DNA of 60,586 nucleotides from Phycisphaerae bacterium (lineage in GTDB: Bacteria > Planctomycetota > Phycisphaerae > UBA1845): the NCBI GenBank assembly GCA_029260035.1, contig JAJDEA010000088.1:1-60586 (forward strand), read 5' to 3'. Under the pieces are notes generated by a model, which was not told the origin of the DNA, searched no databases, and saw nothing but the letters and a program-made list of their open reading frames with translations. Each line of letters starts with the position of its first letter. Within the stretch, counting starts at the first letter, position 1. The position numbers were made by a program, and so were the translations under genes. Positions 47,105 through 56,471 of this stretch are shown here, one piece after another.

Positions 47105-48649
47105 ATGTCTTCTGAAGTCAAATTGTCGTGTCGAGCGGCTGAAGAATGTCGAATTCCGAAACGGAAGAATCAGCCTCCAAGAGTGCCGGACATATGGCAT
47201 CGATGCGCCGCCAGTCTTGTGATATTTGCGTTGCTGTCTGTAGTCTGGGCGAACCGTGCTTGTGCTGATGAGCCGTCAGATGATCTCACGGCCAAGAAGC
47301 TTGATGCTTTCTTCCGATCTTATGCGGACGCGGGGCAATTGAGCGGGACGGTTCTCGTAGCTGCAAACGGAAATGTATACCTTCAAAAGGGGTACGGTCT
47401 AGCGAATCGTGAGTGGAACATACCCAATGACCTTGAAACGCGAATTTCCGTCGCGTCATTGTCAAAGGTATTCACGGCTCACGCAGCAATGGTGCTTGTG
47501 GAGCAGGGTAAGGTCGATTTGGACAAACCAATCGGCGAATATCTTCCCGGACTGCGCCCTGGGCTTGGCTCGAAGGTGACACTTCACCATCTGCTTAGCC
47601 ATTCTTCCGGTGTAAAACGTGAGACATTTGAACACGCTGATGAATACAAGAAAGCGCATGAATCTGCGGAAATACTCGAAGCGATTAACAATGGCCCGCT
47701 CGTTTTTGATCCCGGTAGCAAGACATCCTACAGCAACGCCGAATATACGCTTCTCGCGCTAATTGTAGAGAAAGTCTCAGGGCAGGCGTTTGCTAATGCA
47801 TTGCAGACGTTGGTGTTTGGGCCTGCGAAAATGAACGCCACCGGATTTGGTAATAACGCGCGGGTGATCGAAAAACGCGCCTCTGGATACGATCTCTGTG
47901 TCGGTCAGCCGGTTCGTTCCGAGTTCATCGAGTATGGTAACAACATGGGTGCTAGCGGGATTTACACAACGGTAGGCGATCTGCTTCGCTTTGATAGCGC
48001 TTTGCGTGAGAACCGTTTGATTTCGGCTGAGACCCAGGCGCTCATGCGAACTCCGCACAGCGGGCCTTGGGGGTATGGTTGGCGCTTACTGAAAACCGGC
48101 CAGAAGGATGACGGTTCGCCTTTGTACGCCATGTTTCATAATGGCGATACTTCCGGGTTTTCGGCTCATTTTATGCGACTGCCAGAAGACCAGTTTGTTT
48201 TTGGACTGTTGTCAAATCAGAATTTTCTTCCCCGCGATGCACTATTGAATGGCGTTTCGTCAATACTCAACGGTGGTGAAGCGTCTCCGCCAAGGAAACG
48301 CATAGACGAACAACTGTTTCGCAAAATCGTTGACAGCGGCCCGGAGGCAGGACTCAAGTTTTACGAGGAAGTTCGAAAAAGTGATTCGCGGCGCGCACTG
48401 CCAAGAGCCATGCGGTGTCTTCAAACGGGCAACATGCTCTTACGTCTTGGTCGCGACGAAGACGCGCGCGATGTATTCACTTACATTACGAAAGCCTATC
48501 CGCGTTCTCCGCTGGGATATCTTGCGCTTGGACGATTCGTGCAGGAAAATGACGGAAACCAAGAGGCTGCCCGAAAAATGTTTGAGAAGGTACTGACAGT
48601 TGATCCTACGAATGCTCACGCTAAACGTTTCTTGACTGAGATCGAGTGA
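47105..48649 (+). CDS. Serine beta-lactamase-like hydrolase (class C/DD-peptidase family)
   Basis: About 514 residues from ATG 47105 (AAAGGA upstream); the frame is open back to 46952. A signal/anchor segment (ASLVIFALLSVVWANRACA) precedes the catalytic domain with SxxK in ASLSKV (near 118), the YSN motif in SYSNAEY (near 209) and a C-terminal HNGDTSGF in place of KTG. These features match the Pfam beta-lactamase family of exported esterases and peptidases; antibiotic resistance cannot be inferred. The last ~90 residues are TPR-like (LPRAMRCLQTGNMLLRLGRD). Standalone gene. Confidence 0.88.
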   Translation: MSSEVKLSCRAAEECRIPKRKNQPPRVPDIWHRCAASLVIFALLSVVWANRACADEPSDDLTAKKLDAFFRSYADAGQLSGTVLVAANGNVYLQKGYGLANREWNIPNDLETRISVASLSKVFTAHAAMVLVEQGKVDLDKPIGEYLPGLRPGLGSKVTLHHLLSHSSGVKRETFEHADEYKKAHESAEILEAINNGPLVFDPGSKTSYSNAEYTLLALIVEKVSGQAFANALQTLVFGPAKMNATGFGNNARVIEKRASGYDLCVGQPVRSEFIEYGNNMGASGIYTTVGDLLRFDSALRENRLISAETQALMRTPHSGPWGYGWRLLKTGQKDDGSPLYAMFHNGDTSGFSAHFMRLPEDQFVFGLLSNQNFLPRDALLNGVSSILNGGEASPPRKRIDEQLFRKIVDSGPEAGLKFYEEVRKSDSRRALPRAMRCLQTGNMLLRLGRDEDARDVFTYITKAYPRSPLGYLALGRFVQENDGNQEAARKMFEKVLTVDPTNAHAKRFLTEIE

Positions 48650-48844
48650 TGCGTGCCGTGTATTATCAATGGGCGGAGGCGTCCGTGTGACTCACCTGCT
48701 TCAGAGCGGTTTACGCAGTCTTTGTGTGCATGCACCGTTGCACGAAATTGGGTAATTCACCCTATTGACACGACATAGACAGCGACTCAGTACTGGATCA
48801 TTCACCAATACCGTTCGTTTGGCCATGGTTCAAATGGGGTAGTC

Positions 48845-50182
48845 ATGCCGATCGCAATCGTGGAGCAGCCAGCCGTAGTCCGTCATCAATTCAACCAGAT
48901 AGCGCAGAAGATTCCGGGTAATTTCTGCTGTGCTCGGAGAGGGGTCGGCTGCCAATTCATTTGGCCCGCTCTCTTCCTGGCTATGTCAGGCAATTTGGCA
49001 CAAGGCGCACCGCCAGAGGTTGATGCGAGTCCTACCAACACAGCGATAGCATGTCAGGACGGTGACATGTTCGATGAATCGTGCGTGAACGTTACGCTGC
49101 CCGAAGATCAGGGTGGTGGAGGTGGCGCTACGCCCTTGGAATCGCTCATTCGTCTTGTGTCAATAATGAGCAATACCTACTCGCAGACGCTAAGTGGGTT
49201 AGCTACGAGGCTTGAAGTCGGTACCCCGACGCAAATCGATGCCGCTTCGTTTCAAGCCGCACTGCCTCTTACACTGACCGACAACACAGGACTGATAGCC
49301 AGCGGAACAGCCGATGTTCTGGCGGACGCCGGTGCAGGGTCGGCGGACATGATGATCGAACTCACCGAGGGGAACATGACGCGCACGTTGCAGCTCAGCA
49401 TTACCAGGCTGTACGGCGGGGTCACAATCCGCATAGCTGGAACATTGGCCGTGGCCGATTTGGTGACAGGCAACGTCACAACACTTAACGGCGGCTGGAC
49501 CTACTCTTTTCGGGACGGCGCGATCAGCGATCCGAACGCCGATCCCGGCTTTGATCAGGCGGTCGTTATGATGTTCCACGCGGATACCAGTCAACGGGTC
49601 GGCACCGCAGGCATACCCATTCCAGGGCTGGATACGATTTTCACATTCATCGGCAACGCGCTGGCCTTGGCCTTGAACTACATTCTCGATCTGTTCATCC
49701 CCTATACGCCTCCGGAGCCGGGCGAGTGTGTCGGGCCGATTAACGAAGACCCAAGTTGTGACGACGTGAACATTCCTTGTGCAGATAAATGGAGCGATGC
49801 GTGTTTGCTTATTGATGATATTCCAAACGTAACAGACGCGTTCAAACAATGCATGAAAGGTCGATGTGGGTGCGGTGGATCGAGCTTCTCACGAGTCAGG
49901 GTAATCTGCGAAGACCAAGATACATGCGGCCCCTGCACAGTCCCAGCGTTGGGGTGTAGCCTAGCCGGAACTGACATATGGTACTGTAATGACTCACTTA
50001 ATGCGTGTCGTTGTGTAAACACGCTATTTCATGAGATGTCACACGGCTGCGGGGCGATGGATATCCCGGCTGGAACACAGTGTCCATCGGTCGAGGTGCT
50101 GCCGAAATCCTGTTCCGTCGGAAACTGGTTTGAAGAAGAATTCAACAATCAATTCCCGCAAGAATGTTTTCTATTTCCATAG
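48845..50182 (+). CDS. Secreted cysteine-rich protein with HExxH motif
   Basis: A 445-residue protein with a probable signal segment (FIWPALFLAMSGNLAQGAPP, near 38-57). Residues ~95-260 are beta-rich with LSITRLYGGVTIRIAGTL. The last ~150 residues hold many cysteines (CMKGRCGCGG, CEDQDTCGPCTVPALGC, CNDSLNACRCV) and then FHEMSHGCG (near 395-403), an HExxH zinc-protease-like motif, with E and C residues after it. It is either a small secreted metalloprotease or a binding domain with a chance motif. The cysteine pattern suggests disulfides. No known family was recognised. Confidence 0.65.
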   Translation: MPIAIVEQPAVVRHQFNQIAQKIPGNFCCARRGVGCQFIWPALFLAMSGNLAQGAPPEVDASPTNTAIACQDGDMFDESCVNVTLPEDQGGGGGATPLESLIRLVSIMSNTYSQTLSGLATRLEVGTPTQIDAASFQAALPLTLTDNTGLIASGTADVLADAGAGSADMMIELTEGNMTRTLQLSITRLYGGVTIRIAGTLAVADLVTGNVTTLNGGWTYSFRDGAISDPNADPGFDQAVVMMFHADTSQRVGTAGIPIPGLDTIFTFIGNALALALNYILDLFIPYTPPEPGECVGPINEDPSCDDVNIPCADKWSDACLLIDDIPNVTDAFKQCMKGRCGCGGSSFSRVRVICEDQDTCGPCTVPALGCSLAGTDIWYCNDSLNACRCVNTLFHEMSHGCGAMDIPAGTQCPSVEVLPKSCSVGNWFEEEFNNQFPQECFLFP

Positions 50183-50236
50183 CCTTGCCGAGGCGTTCGC
50201 TGCTTTAACTCGGTTGCTTTTTAGGAGGTCGCATTC

Positions 50237-50740
50237 GTGAGAGAAAACAAATTGGTGTTCGATGTGTTGCGACGCTCGCGATTTTGCTTGCATTCTCTTT
50301 TCTGTGTGTTCATTCTCCTGATGGTTGCCGGATGTTTTCCGTGCGGGATTTTTGTGGATGAGAAGACGTTTCGCGGGAGGATCGTTGATGCCGATACAGG
50401 TCAGGGAATCGGCACTGCCGTTGTGAGTACGAAAACGCTTACGGACGGCGAGCAAACCGGGTTTGGGAGTACACTTACCGCTTTCGGCGAACAACCGCCT
50501 GACGTGAATGGCCAATTTGAGTTACGGATAACTTCCGACGAAACGACCTCATCCTGCCTGCAGCGCCCGAGCCCGCCAACATTACTTCCGCCCGATCAAC
50601 TGGAGATTACCGTTACTCGCGACAACTGCGAGCAGATGATTACGATAGGCATTAGTGAGGATACGGTGGTGGATATCACTTTTCCGAACGACCTCATTGA
50701 ACTCAAAGACCCGATTCTTGTGCCGGCGTGCGAGCCGTAA
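50237..50740 (+). CDS. Lipoprotein with carboxypeptidase-regulatory-like fold, paralog 1
   Basis: A 167-residue predicted lipoprotein from GTG 50237 (AGGAGG upstream). The hydrophobic segment SLFCVFILLMVAGCFPCGI contains a lipobox-type cysteine. The body (FRGRIVDADTGQGIGTAVVS, then PDVNGQFELRI) is the peptidase-regulatory-like beta sandwich often used in surface adhesins. It ends VDITFPNDLIELKDPIL plus VPACEP, a tail nearly identical in the next two genes. First of three tandem paralogs. Function unknown. Confidence 0.75.
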   Translation: MRENKLVFDVLRRSRFCLHSLFCVFILLMVAGCFPCGIFVDEKTFRGRIVDADTGQGIGTAVVSTKTLTDGEQTGFGSTLTAFGEQPPDVNGQFELRITSDETTSSCLQRPSPPTLLPPDQLEITVTRDNCEQMITIGISEDTVVDITFPNDLIELKDPILVPACEP

Positions 50741-50824
50741 GCCAATCTTCGTTAGGGTTTGGTGTATAGATGAATGTTGTTCGCTGCCATCCGGCGCTCA
50801 ACCCTAACGATTAGGAGTCGTCCC

Positions 50825-51370
50825 ATGTATTTGAATCGGAAAAAACAAGAATTGATTGGTCGAGCGTGCAGACTGCACTTCGGATTGATCGCTGTATCCG
50901 CCGCCCTTTGTTGCCTACCGGTTGGTGGATGCACTGATTGTCTGGTGCGTGGTCCATTTGATGATTATGTGAGTGTCCGAGGCACGCTCGTCGATGCCGA
51001 TACCATGGAACCGTTACGAGAAACTATCGTCGGCGTACGAAATTTTTTCGAAGGTGAGGAGGTCGGATTCGGCAAAGGCAATGCCACTTCATTCCAGAAG
51101 AGCCCTGTGGTGCCAACTACAGATGAGAATGGTTTGTTTGCTTTGGCTTTTACATCTGGTTTTCGAGGGGCTTGCGGCACACTGAACCCCGAACCGAACC
51201 CTGCGGAAGATTTGTCGTTTCCCGATCAAGTTCAGGTTACGGTTCGTCGAGCGGAATGCGCGCAACTGATTATGATCGACCTGAACGAGGACACGGTCGT
51301 GGATATCACTTTTCCGGATGACCTGATCGATCTCAAAGACCCGATTCTTGTGCCAGCGTGCGAGCCGTAA
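50825..51370 (+). CDS. Lipoprotein with carboxypeptidase-regulatory-like fold, paralog 2
   Basis: A 181-residue paralog from ATG 50825 (TTAGGAG upstream; 50774 would add an unlikely leader). The lipobox region is LCCLPVGGCTDC. VSVRGTLVDADTMEPLRETI and TDENGLFALAFTSGF match the fold of paralog 1. The tail VVDITFPDDLIDLKDPIL plus VPACEP is shared. The DNA of the last ~75 bases is almost identical to the other two, much closer than the rest, suggesting recent duplication or gene conversion of the 3' end. Confidence 0.75.
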   Translation: MYLNRKKQELIGRACRLHFGLIAVSAALCCLPVGGCTDCLVRGPFDDYVSVRGTLVDADTMEPLRETIVGVRNFFEGEEVGFGKGNATSFQKSPVVPTTDENGLFALAFTSGFRGACGTLNPEPNPAEDLSFPDQVQVTVRRAECAQLIMIDLNEDTVVDITFPDDLIDLKDPILVPACEP

Positions 51371-51404
51371 GAATGACACTATTGAAAGACGAGGAGAGTT
51401 GATC

Positions 51405-51917
51405 GTGCATGAGAAAGTACTTTCGAGATATCAGCCGGGCCGCCGTTTGCATGGTTGGCTCATCATGATGGGTTGCGTACTCACTTTAGCTCAGGCGGGA
51501 TGCGGCGTTTGCGGCGAGTTTTTGCAATCCTTCAATCTGAGCGGGATCGTGCTGGACGCAGAAACATCTCAACCTTTGACAGGAAGTGAACTAAGCATTC
51601 AAAGTTTTACCGATGGTAGCGAGACGGGAAGAGGAAGCACACGCAACCAATCGGAAAATCCGCCGGACGAAAACGGACTCTTCGAAGCCTTTATTTTCTC
51701 TAACAGAGTTCTTAGTGTTTGCATTGCTTTTCCACCACCGTCATTTCCGCCGGATTTTTTCCCTGCCCCCGATCAACTGGAGATTACCGTTACTCGTGAC
51801 GACTGCGAGCAGCGGATTATGATCGACCTGAACGAGGACACGGTCGTGGATATCACTTTTCCGAACGACCTTATTGATCTCAAAGATCCGATTCTTGTTC
51901 CCGCGTGCGAGCCGTAG
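51405..51917 (+). CDS. Lipoprotein with carboxypeptidase-regulatory-like fold, paralog 3
   Basis: A 170-residue paralog from GTG 51405 (GAGGAGAG upstream). The lipobox region is MGCVLTLAQAGCGVCG. LSGIVLDAETSQPLTGSELS and PPDENGLFEAFIF keep the fold pattern. DQLEITVTRDDCEQRIMIDL and the common tail VDITFPNDLIDLKDPIL follow. Three genes in a row with short gaps suggest one operon for a multi-copy surface component. Confidence 0.75.
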   Translation: MHEKVLSRYQPGRRLHGWLIMMGCVLTLAQAGCGVCGEFLQSFNLSGIVLDAETSQPLTGSELSIQSFTDGSETGRGSTRNQSENPPDENGLFEAFIFSNRVLSVCIAFPPPSFPPDFFPAPDQLEITVTRDDCEQRIMIDLNEDTVVDITFPNDLIDLKDPILVPACEP

Positions 51918-51991
51918 GATAGTTGCGCAGAGTCGAGCATCAGGCGGCTCTCCGGCTGGAGAGCCATGATTATGGCAACAAACGGCACATA

Positions 51992-53041
51992 TTATTCTTC
52001 CGTGGCCTTGGCGTCTGGGCCGGCGAATGAAAGGGCCTCGTCAATTGTGGGCGCTGGCACAAGGCTGAGCCAGGCTGCGACGATCAAATGGCCCGCCCAC
52101 TTGTCAAACGTAAACCTCACGGGTTTGCCATTTGATATGCCTATTCCGTAATTCTCGCGAATGTCAAGAAACAGCGGTGAAGTTCGTGGTGCCAGGACAC
52201 CGACAGAGCTGTGCTTTCGCCAGCTTCGATGCGTACGAAAAATCAACCCGCCCGGCACGACCCACCATGCGGTGTCGGCAATCGTGCGGAAGATTCCGAG
52301 AAGTATCAACAACAAGACCGGGAAGGCAAAGATTAGTATTTCGCCGATAAGCGATACGAACGAATAGGCAGCAGCGACAAAGAGAATACAGAGTGCTACA
52401 CAAACCAGAGTCGCATTACCAACACGGTAGCGGCGGAGGTCAGATTCGTCGTCCTCAATTTCCAATCCTCGAAGTTGATAAGCATCCTCGACCAGGTTAA
52501 TCGTCAACTGGCTGTCCTTCTTAATGGCCAGAGGCTCGAAGTGCAGCTGCTCTGCGTACTCTGACTTCAAATCATCAATGTTCGTTCCGTTTGCGGCGAC
52601 CAAGACGTTGGGCTGAAACATGGCAACGGTTTTCGCTATTTCCTTGGCATTTGGGTATGGGGTTCTCAAGAGTTGTGCCAGTTTGCTCTCGGCTAAGAAA
52701 TCGAATGCGCTGTCGTTGCATGTAATGTGCGGACCCTGCTGTCCGGGTTCAAGCAACCATCTGATACGAACGCGATTGAAAAATGGCACCCAGCAAATCG
52801 GCCCTGCCAGCGCCGCCGCCATCATAATGATGTAAGTTTCTCCGCTTGGATCGTCTTGGGGGTCGAAAACCACGAAGGTAACGGCCGCGATCAGTGCATA
52901 CGCCAAGACCCAAGACAATAGAAGGCCGACCCCAAGGATCGTGAGTGAGCCCATGCTTCGCGTTAAGTCGGGCGTCCAGATTTTGTGCAACGTGACCTTT
53001 GGTTCTTCAGTCCGCTCGAAAGAATCAGGCATGAAAGGCAC
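51992..53041 (-). CDS. Membrane protein of unknown function
   Basis: Up to 349 residues (Met 53032 is an alternative start). Two N-terminal helices (near 32-60 and 70-88), a cytosolic or extracytosolic middle domain of ~115 residues with LVAANGTNIDDLKSEYAEQL, and two more helices (near 208-255) followed by a ~95-residue C-terminal domain. The layout is symmetric: helix pair, soluble domain, helix pair, soluble domain. No family was recognised. Confidence 0.75.
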   Translation of the reverse strand: MPFMPDSFERTEEPKVTLHKIWTPDLTRSMGSLTILGVGLLLSWVLAYALIAAVTFVVFDPQDDPSGETYIIMMAAALAGPICWVPFFNRVRIRWLLEPGQQGPHITCNDSAFDFLAESKLAQLLRTPYPNAKEIAKTVAMFQPNVLVAANGTNIDDLKSEYAEQLHFEPLAIKKDSQLTINLVEDAYQLRGLEIEDDESDLRRYRVGNATLVCVALCILFVAAAYSFVSLIGEILIFAFPVLLLILLGIFRTIADTAWWVVPGGLIFRTHRSWRKHSSVGVLAPRTSPLFLDIRENYGIGISNGKPVRFTFDKWAGHLIVAAWLSLVPAPTIDEALSFAGPDAKATEE

Positions 53042-53241
53042 CCTCCAACCGCATTCGCAACGATGTTATTGTACAGCCTGAGCAGCCGAAATGGCAGCTG
53101 TATGAAACAAGGCTCGCTGCTGAATCAGATCGTGAGCCATCAAGGCTATGCCCTTGAATCACGAGCGATAAATGACTACCGTGATAACTGGTGCCGGAGA
53201 AAACAGCGTAATAGCGCAGTCAGGAAAAGGGAATAAACCCC

Positions 53242-53886
53242 ATGGCTCAGGAAGAACAGGTGTTGGTTGTCGAGCGGAATGTCCTTGAACGGGTAGGGAT
53301 GTTTCAGGGGCTTATCTTTGATGTTGAGCCTTATCTTGATGAATTTTTCGCTCGGGATGTGCCCCGCTTTATGCCTCGATCGGAAGCCGAATCAGACCCG
53401 TCATTCAAGCAGCTCATTCCGTATGTCATTATGATGCATGATGGAAAGTGCCTCAGTTATGTCAGAGGGACGCGGGCTGGTGAAACCCGGCTTGTCGGAC
53501 GTCGGTCCATCGGCATCGGAGGTCATATCAACCCCGTCGATCGTGAGATGCCCTTGTTCGACGCTGGTTTTCGAAATACCTACCTCGCCGCTGTCAAGCG
53601 TGAAGTGGATGAGGAAGTTTCTGTCGAAGCAGAGCAGGAGGACCGCGTCGTCGCGCTCATTAACGATGATTCGACCGAGGTCGGACAGGTACATCTGGGA
53701 ATCGTCCATCTTTGGACTTTGAAGAGTGCGAATGTCAGCAAGCGGGAACAGATGATAACGCAGATGACATTTATGAGTTCTGCTGAGTTGCAGGATGCCC
53801 GAGAAACGTTGGAAACGTGGTCGCAGCTGTGCCTGGACCATCTCGAAGAAATGACAAAGTCCGTACAATCCGGGTTACAGCTGTAG
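53242..53886 (+). CDS. Nudix-like predicted phosphoesterase
   Basis: A 214-residue protein. PYVIMMHDGKCLSYVRGTRA is followed by SIGIGGHINPVD (near 91) and, after a longer than usual insert, LAAVKREVDEEVSV (near 115-128), a Nudix box of the form GG...REVxEEV. The family includes phosphoesterases acting on nucleotide-linked substrates. The substrate is unknown. GGGAATAAACCC precedes the ATG. The 200-base spacer before it carries a weakly repeat-like stretch (53100-53130). Confidence 0.8.
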   Translation: MAQEEQVLVVERNVLERVGMFQGLIFDVEPYLDEFFARDVPRFMPRSEAESDPSFKQLIPYVIMMHDGKCLSYVRGTRAGETRLVGRRSIGIGGHINPVDREMPLFDAGFRNTYLAAVKREVDEEVSVEAEQEDRVVALINDDSTEVGQVHLGIVHLWTLKSANVSKREQMITQMTFMSSAELQDARETLETWSQLCLDHLEEMTKSVQSGLQL

Positions 53887-54098
53887 TCCTCTAGCAAGCA
53901 CCTTGAAGATTGAGCGTCGTGCGCGATTTTGGCGCGGGATTCAGCCATTCACAGTGTGCCTTTTTCGCCCGGTTACATTCCCCTATTTCGCCTGCGATCT
54001 AAGCACACGCTAATGAAACAAGGCTACCAGCCGAATCCGCGGCAATTGTCCCCAGTTCAATCTTGACAGAATCGACATAGCCGAGAACATTGCAATTT

Positions 54099-54656
54099 AT
54101 GGCGGGCAAGAAAAAAGACAGAGAATTAGAAGCTGAGTTGTTGGCGACCGTAGAGCCGAAATTCCCGGGCATGATGGTTGAGGTCGGTCTGAGCGAGCGG
54201 TGGAATAGGCCTTGTGTCACGTTTCGCTGGGCTGGCTTTGCCGATTTGTTGCCCGAAGAGCGATACCATCGTTTGGCGACTGTGATTCCGGAATCGGTGC
54301 GTGAAAAGAAGCTTAAGGGCTTTGTCTGGCTCGAACTTGCGCCAGAGGAATCGGTCGATTCTTTCCTCAAGCATCCGCGAAGTGAGGACATGGCTGACCA
54401 GGAAGGTGAAATCTACGCAGGGCTGGTTCAGTGTGGTTTCTTTGATGGTCTAAGTAAAGCTGTGGGGCCGTCGCCCGAATCGAAGTGTCGCGGCGTGTTT
54501 CAGGAAACGCTGGCGGTTTTGCAAACCAAGAAATACACGCCGGAGCAGATACGCGACGCGCGTTTGGCATTTATTCGACACGGCGCTTATTGCGACTGTC
54601 AGGTCCATATCGCTGCCCGCCCATCTCTCGCCGAAGCGCACGCCGGTGCTGCATAG
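54099..54656 (+). CDS. Conserved hypothetical protein
   Basis: A 185-residue soluble protein; the ATG at 54099 (MAGKKKDRELEAELLATV) is preferred to 54090. The N-terminal half (GLSERWNRPCVTFRWAGFAD, then LLPEERYHRLATVIPES) reads like a small alpha/beta domain. It ends with ARLAFIRHGAYCDCQVHIAA, a Cys pair reminiscent of the short CDCEV tail of DUF2695 proteins. Role unknown. No strong ribosome site. Confidence 0.7.
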   Translation: MAGKKKDRELEAELLATVEPKFPGMMVEVGLSERWNRPCVTFRWAGFADLLPEERYHRLATVIPESVREKKLKGFVWLELAPEESVDSFLKHPRSEDMADQEGEIYAGLVQCGFFDGLSKAVGPSPESKCRGVFQETLAVLQTKKYTPEQIRDARLAFIRHGAYCDCQVHIAARPSLAEAHAGAA

Positions 54657-54683
54657 TGCATCTTCACGCCGGAATTTTCTGGG

Positions 54684-54754
54684 GTGCCACTGCTCTTGAG
54701 CAGTGCAGAAACTTGATCAAGGCCGTCCTGGGCACTGCTCAAGAGCAGTGGCAC
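54684..54754. repeat. REPIN-like inverted repeat B, copy 1
   Basis: Two palindromes, CTGCTCTTGAGCAG and CTGCTCAAGAGCAG, extended outward by GTGCCA/TGGCAC, face each other across ~30 bases, so the whole unit can fold into one long hairpin. A second copy lies at 56400-56466. The arrangement is like paired REP elements. Confidence 0.8.
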
Positions 54755-54891
54755 ACGGCAGGTCTTCGCGTGTTACTGATATATCGATGTGTAGTGCCAT
54801 TCTATTGGCGCAAAATCGTGTGTCGGTCTAATCCAGGTTATCCTGAGAGAGTGTCTTGAAGCAGCGCAGCTCCAAATCAGATTGATAAAGA

Positions 54892-56022
54892 ATGTTTTCC
54901 TACAAGGTGACAAATCGTTGCGGCAGCGCCCGAAGCGGAATCATCTCAACTCCTCATGGCAGCGTTGAGACGCCGGTTTTCATGCCGGTGGGCACGGCTG
55001 GATCTGTCAAGGGTGTGACGCCCGCACAGCTGCGCGAAACAGGCGCAACGATGATCCTTGGGAACACCTACCATCTTCAGCTTCGACCGACGGCGGATGT
55101 TGTCGCGGCCCTTGGCGGGTTGCATCGATTTATGAACTGGGACGGGCCGATCCTGACGGACAGTGGCGGGTATCAGGTCTTTTCGCTGGCAGGAATCAAC
55201 AAAATCACCGATGACGGCGTCGAATTTCAGTCGCACATCGATGGCGCGCACCTTACGCTCAATGCAAGAATCGCAACGGAAGTCCAAAACAAGCTCGGTG
55301 CGGATGTTATCATGGCTTTTGATGAATGTCCGCCGTTGCCTTGCGACCGCGAAACGCTGGAGCGAGCCGTGAATCGTTCGGTCAAATGGGCCGGTGAATG
55401 TAAAGACGCCCACAACAGACCCGAACAGGCGCTGTTTGGTATCGTGCAGGGGGGGCTTGACGTCGAACTCAGAGAGCATTGCGCACGGGAGTTGATCGAC
55501 ATCGGCTTCGATGGCTATGCAATCGGTGGCCTCTCGGTGGGGGAGACGCATGAGCAGATGGCTTCGGTGCTTGGACCCATCGCGAAGGTGCTGCCCGTGG
55601 ATAAACCGCGGTATCTTATGGGGGTAGGCATGCCTCGCGACATTCTGGCTGCGGTTCGGGCGGGGGTCGATATGTTCGACTGCGTGCTGCCCACGCGAAA
55701 CGGGCGCAACAGCAACGCATTTACCGCGGCAGGGCCTTTAAAAATGCGAAACGAGCAATATCGGCTCGACGACAGACCTTTTGAAGAAGATTGTGACTGC
55801 GAGGCTTGCCGAGGGTTCTCGCGTGCGTATATTCGGCACCTGTTCAATGTGGGCGAGATGCTCGGACCGACGCTGACGTCGATCCATAACTTGAGGTTTT
55901 ATCAGCGGTTCATGGCCCGGATACGCGAGTTGATTATCGCGGACGATCTGGATTCGATCGTCACGGAGTTTCCAATCGCTCAAATGGTTCCCGACGAGAA
56001 CAAGGAAAACTTATGCACATGA
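54892..56022 (+). CDS. tgt: tRNA-guanine (queuine) transglycosylase
   Basis: A 376-residue enzyme that swaps guanine 34 for preQ1 in tRNAs with GUN anticodons. MILGNTYHLQLRPTADV, LTDSGGYQVFSLAGI (catalytic Asp near 89), GIVQGGLDVELREHCARELI and VLPTRNGRNSNAF (catalytic Asp region near 265) are diagnostic. The zinc site CDCEAC...H is near 302. Complete. Its stop overlaps the yajC start by 10 bases, an arrangement common in bacteria, though secD does not follow here. Confidence 0.97.
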   Translation: MFSYKVTNRCGSARSGIISTPHGSVETPVFMPVGTAGSVKGVTPAQLRETGATMILGNTYHLQLRPTADVVAALGGLHRFMNWDGPILTDSGGYQVFSLAGINKITDDGVEFQSHIDGAHLTLNARIATEVQNKLGADVIMAFDECPPLPCDRETLERAVNRSVKWAGECKDAHNRPEQALFGIVQGGLDVELREHCARELIDIGFDGYAIGGLSVGETHEQMASVLGPIAKVLPVDKPRYLMGVGMPRDILAAVRAGVDMFDCVLPTRNGRNSNAFTAAGPLKMRNEQYRLDDRPFEEDCDCEACRGFSRAYIRHLFNVGEMLGPTLTSIHNLRFYQRFMARIRELIIADDLDSIVTEFPIAQMVPDENKENLCT

Positions 56023-56363
56023 TGATGTCTATCCTGGCTCAGGCAGCCCCGGGCGGTGGAGCTAATCCCACGGCTGGTTCTTTCTTACCTTTTGCGCTGA
56101 TGGCTGGGATGGTCGTGTTTATCCTGCTGACGTCGCGAAGTCAGAAAAAGCGCGAAAAGCGGGATCGCGATAATATGCACGCGAGCATGAGCAAGAACGA
56201 TCGCGTCTTGACTATCGGCGGCGTCGTCGGAACGATCATGTCCATCAAAGATGAAGAAGTGGTCTTGAAAGTGGATGAATCAACCAACACGAAGATGACG
56301 TTTCGCAAGACAGCGGTTCAGCAAATCATCTCGGATGACACGGCAACCCTTGGCAACAAATAG
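56013..56363 (+). CDS. yajC: Preprotein translocase subunit YajC
   Basis: A 116-residue Sec accessory protein: one membrane helix (FLPFALMAGMVVFILLTSRS, near 24-43) and a basic stretch, then the small beta domain SKNDRVLTIGGVVGTIMSIK. Several ATGs (56013, 56019, 56022, 56025) are possible; all overlap or abut the tgt stop, so translation is coupled. secDF is not adjacent; a REPIN-like repeat and a phosphatase gene follow instead. Confidence 0.93.
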   Translation: MHMMMSILAQAAPGGGANPTAGSFLPFALMAGMVVFILLTSRSQKKREKRDRDNMHASMSKNDRVLTIGGVVGTIMSIKDEEVVLKVDESTNTKMTFRKTAVQQIISDDTATLGNK

Positions 56364-56399
56364 TGCGGCGTTTTCGATCTGCGTGAAACGTCATGTTGT

Positions 56400-56466
56400 G
56401 TGCCACTGCTCTTGAGCAGTGGGGGAGTCCAAGACGGTTGTTGGCACTGCTCAAGAGCAGTGGCAC
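56400..56466. repeat. REPIN-like inverted repeat B, copy 2
   Basis: Same two facing palindromes as 54684-54754, with a related centre (CAAGACGGTTGTTGG against CAAGGCCGTCCTGG). It lies just after yajC and directly before a degenerate element C. Confidence 0.8.
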
Positions 56467-56471
56467 ACGCG

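Noticed and set aside
47731-47739. Antibiotic-resistance beta-lactamase
   Set aside because: The SxxK and YSN motifs define only the broad serine hydrolase family; KTG is replaced and most members are esterases or peptidases.
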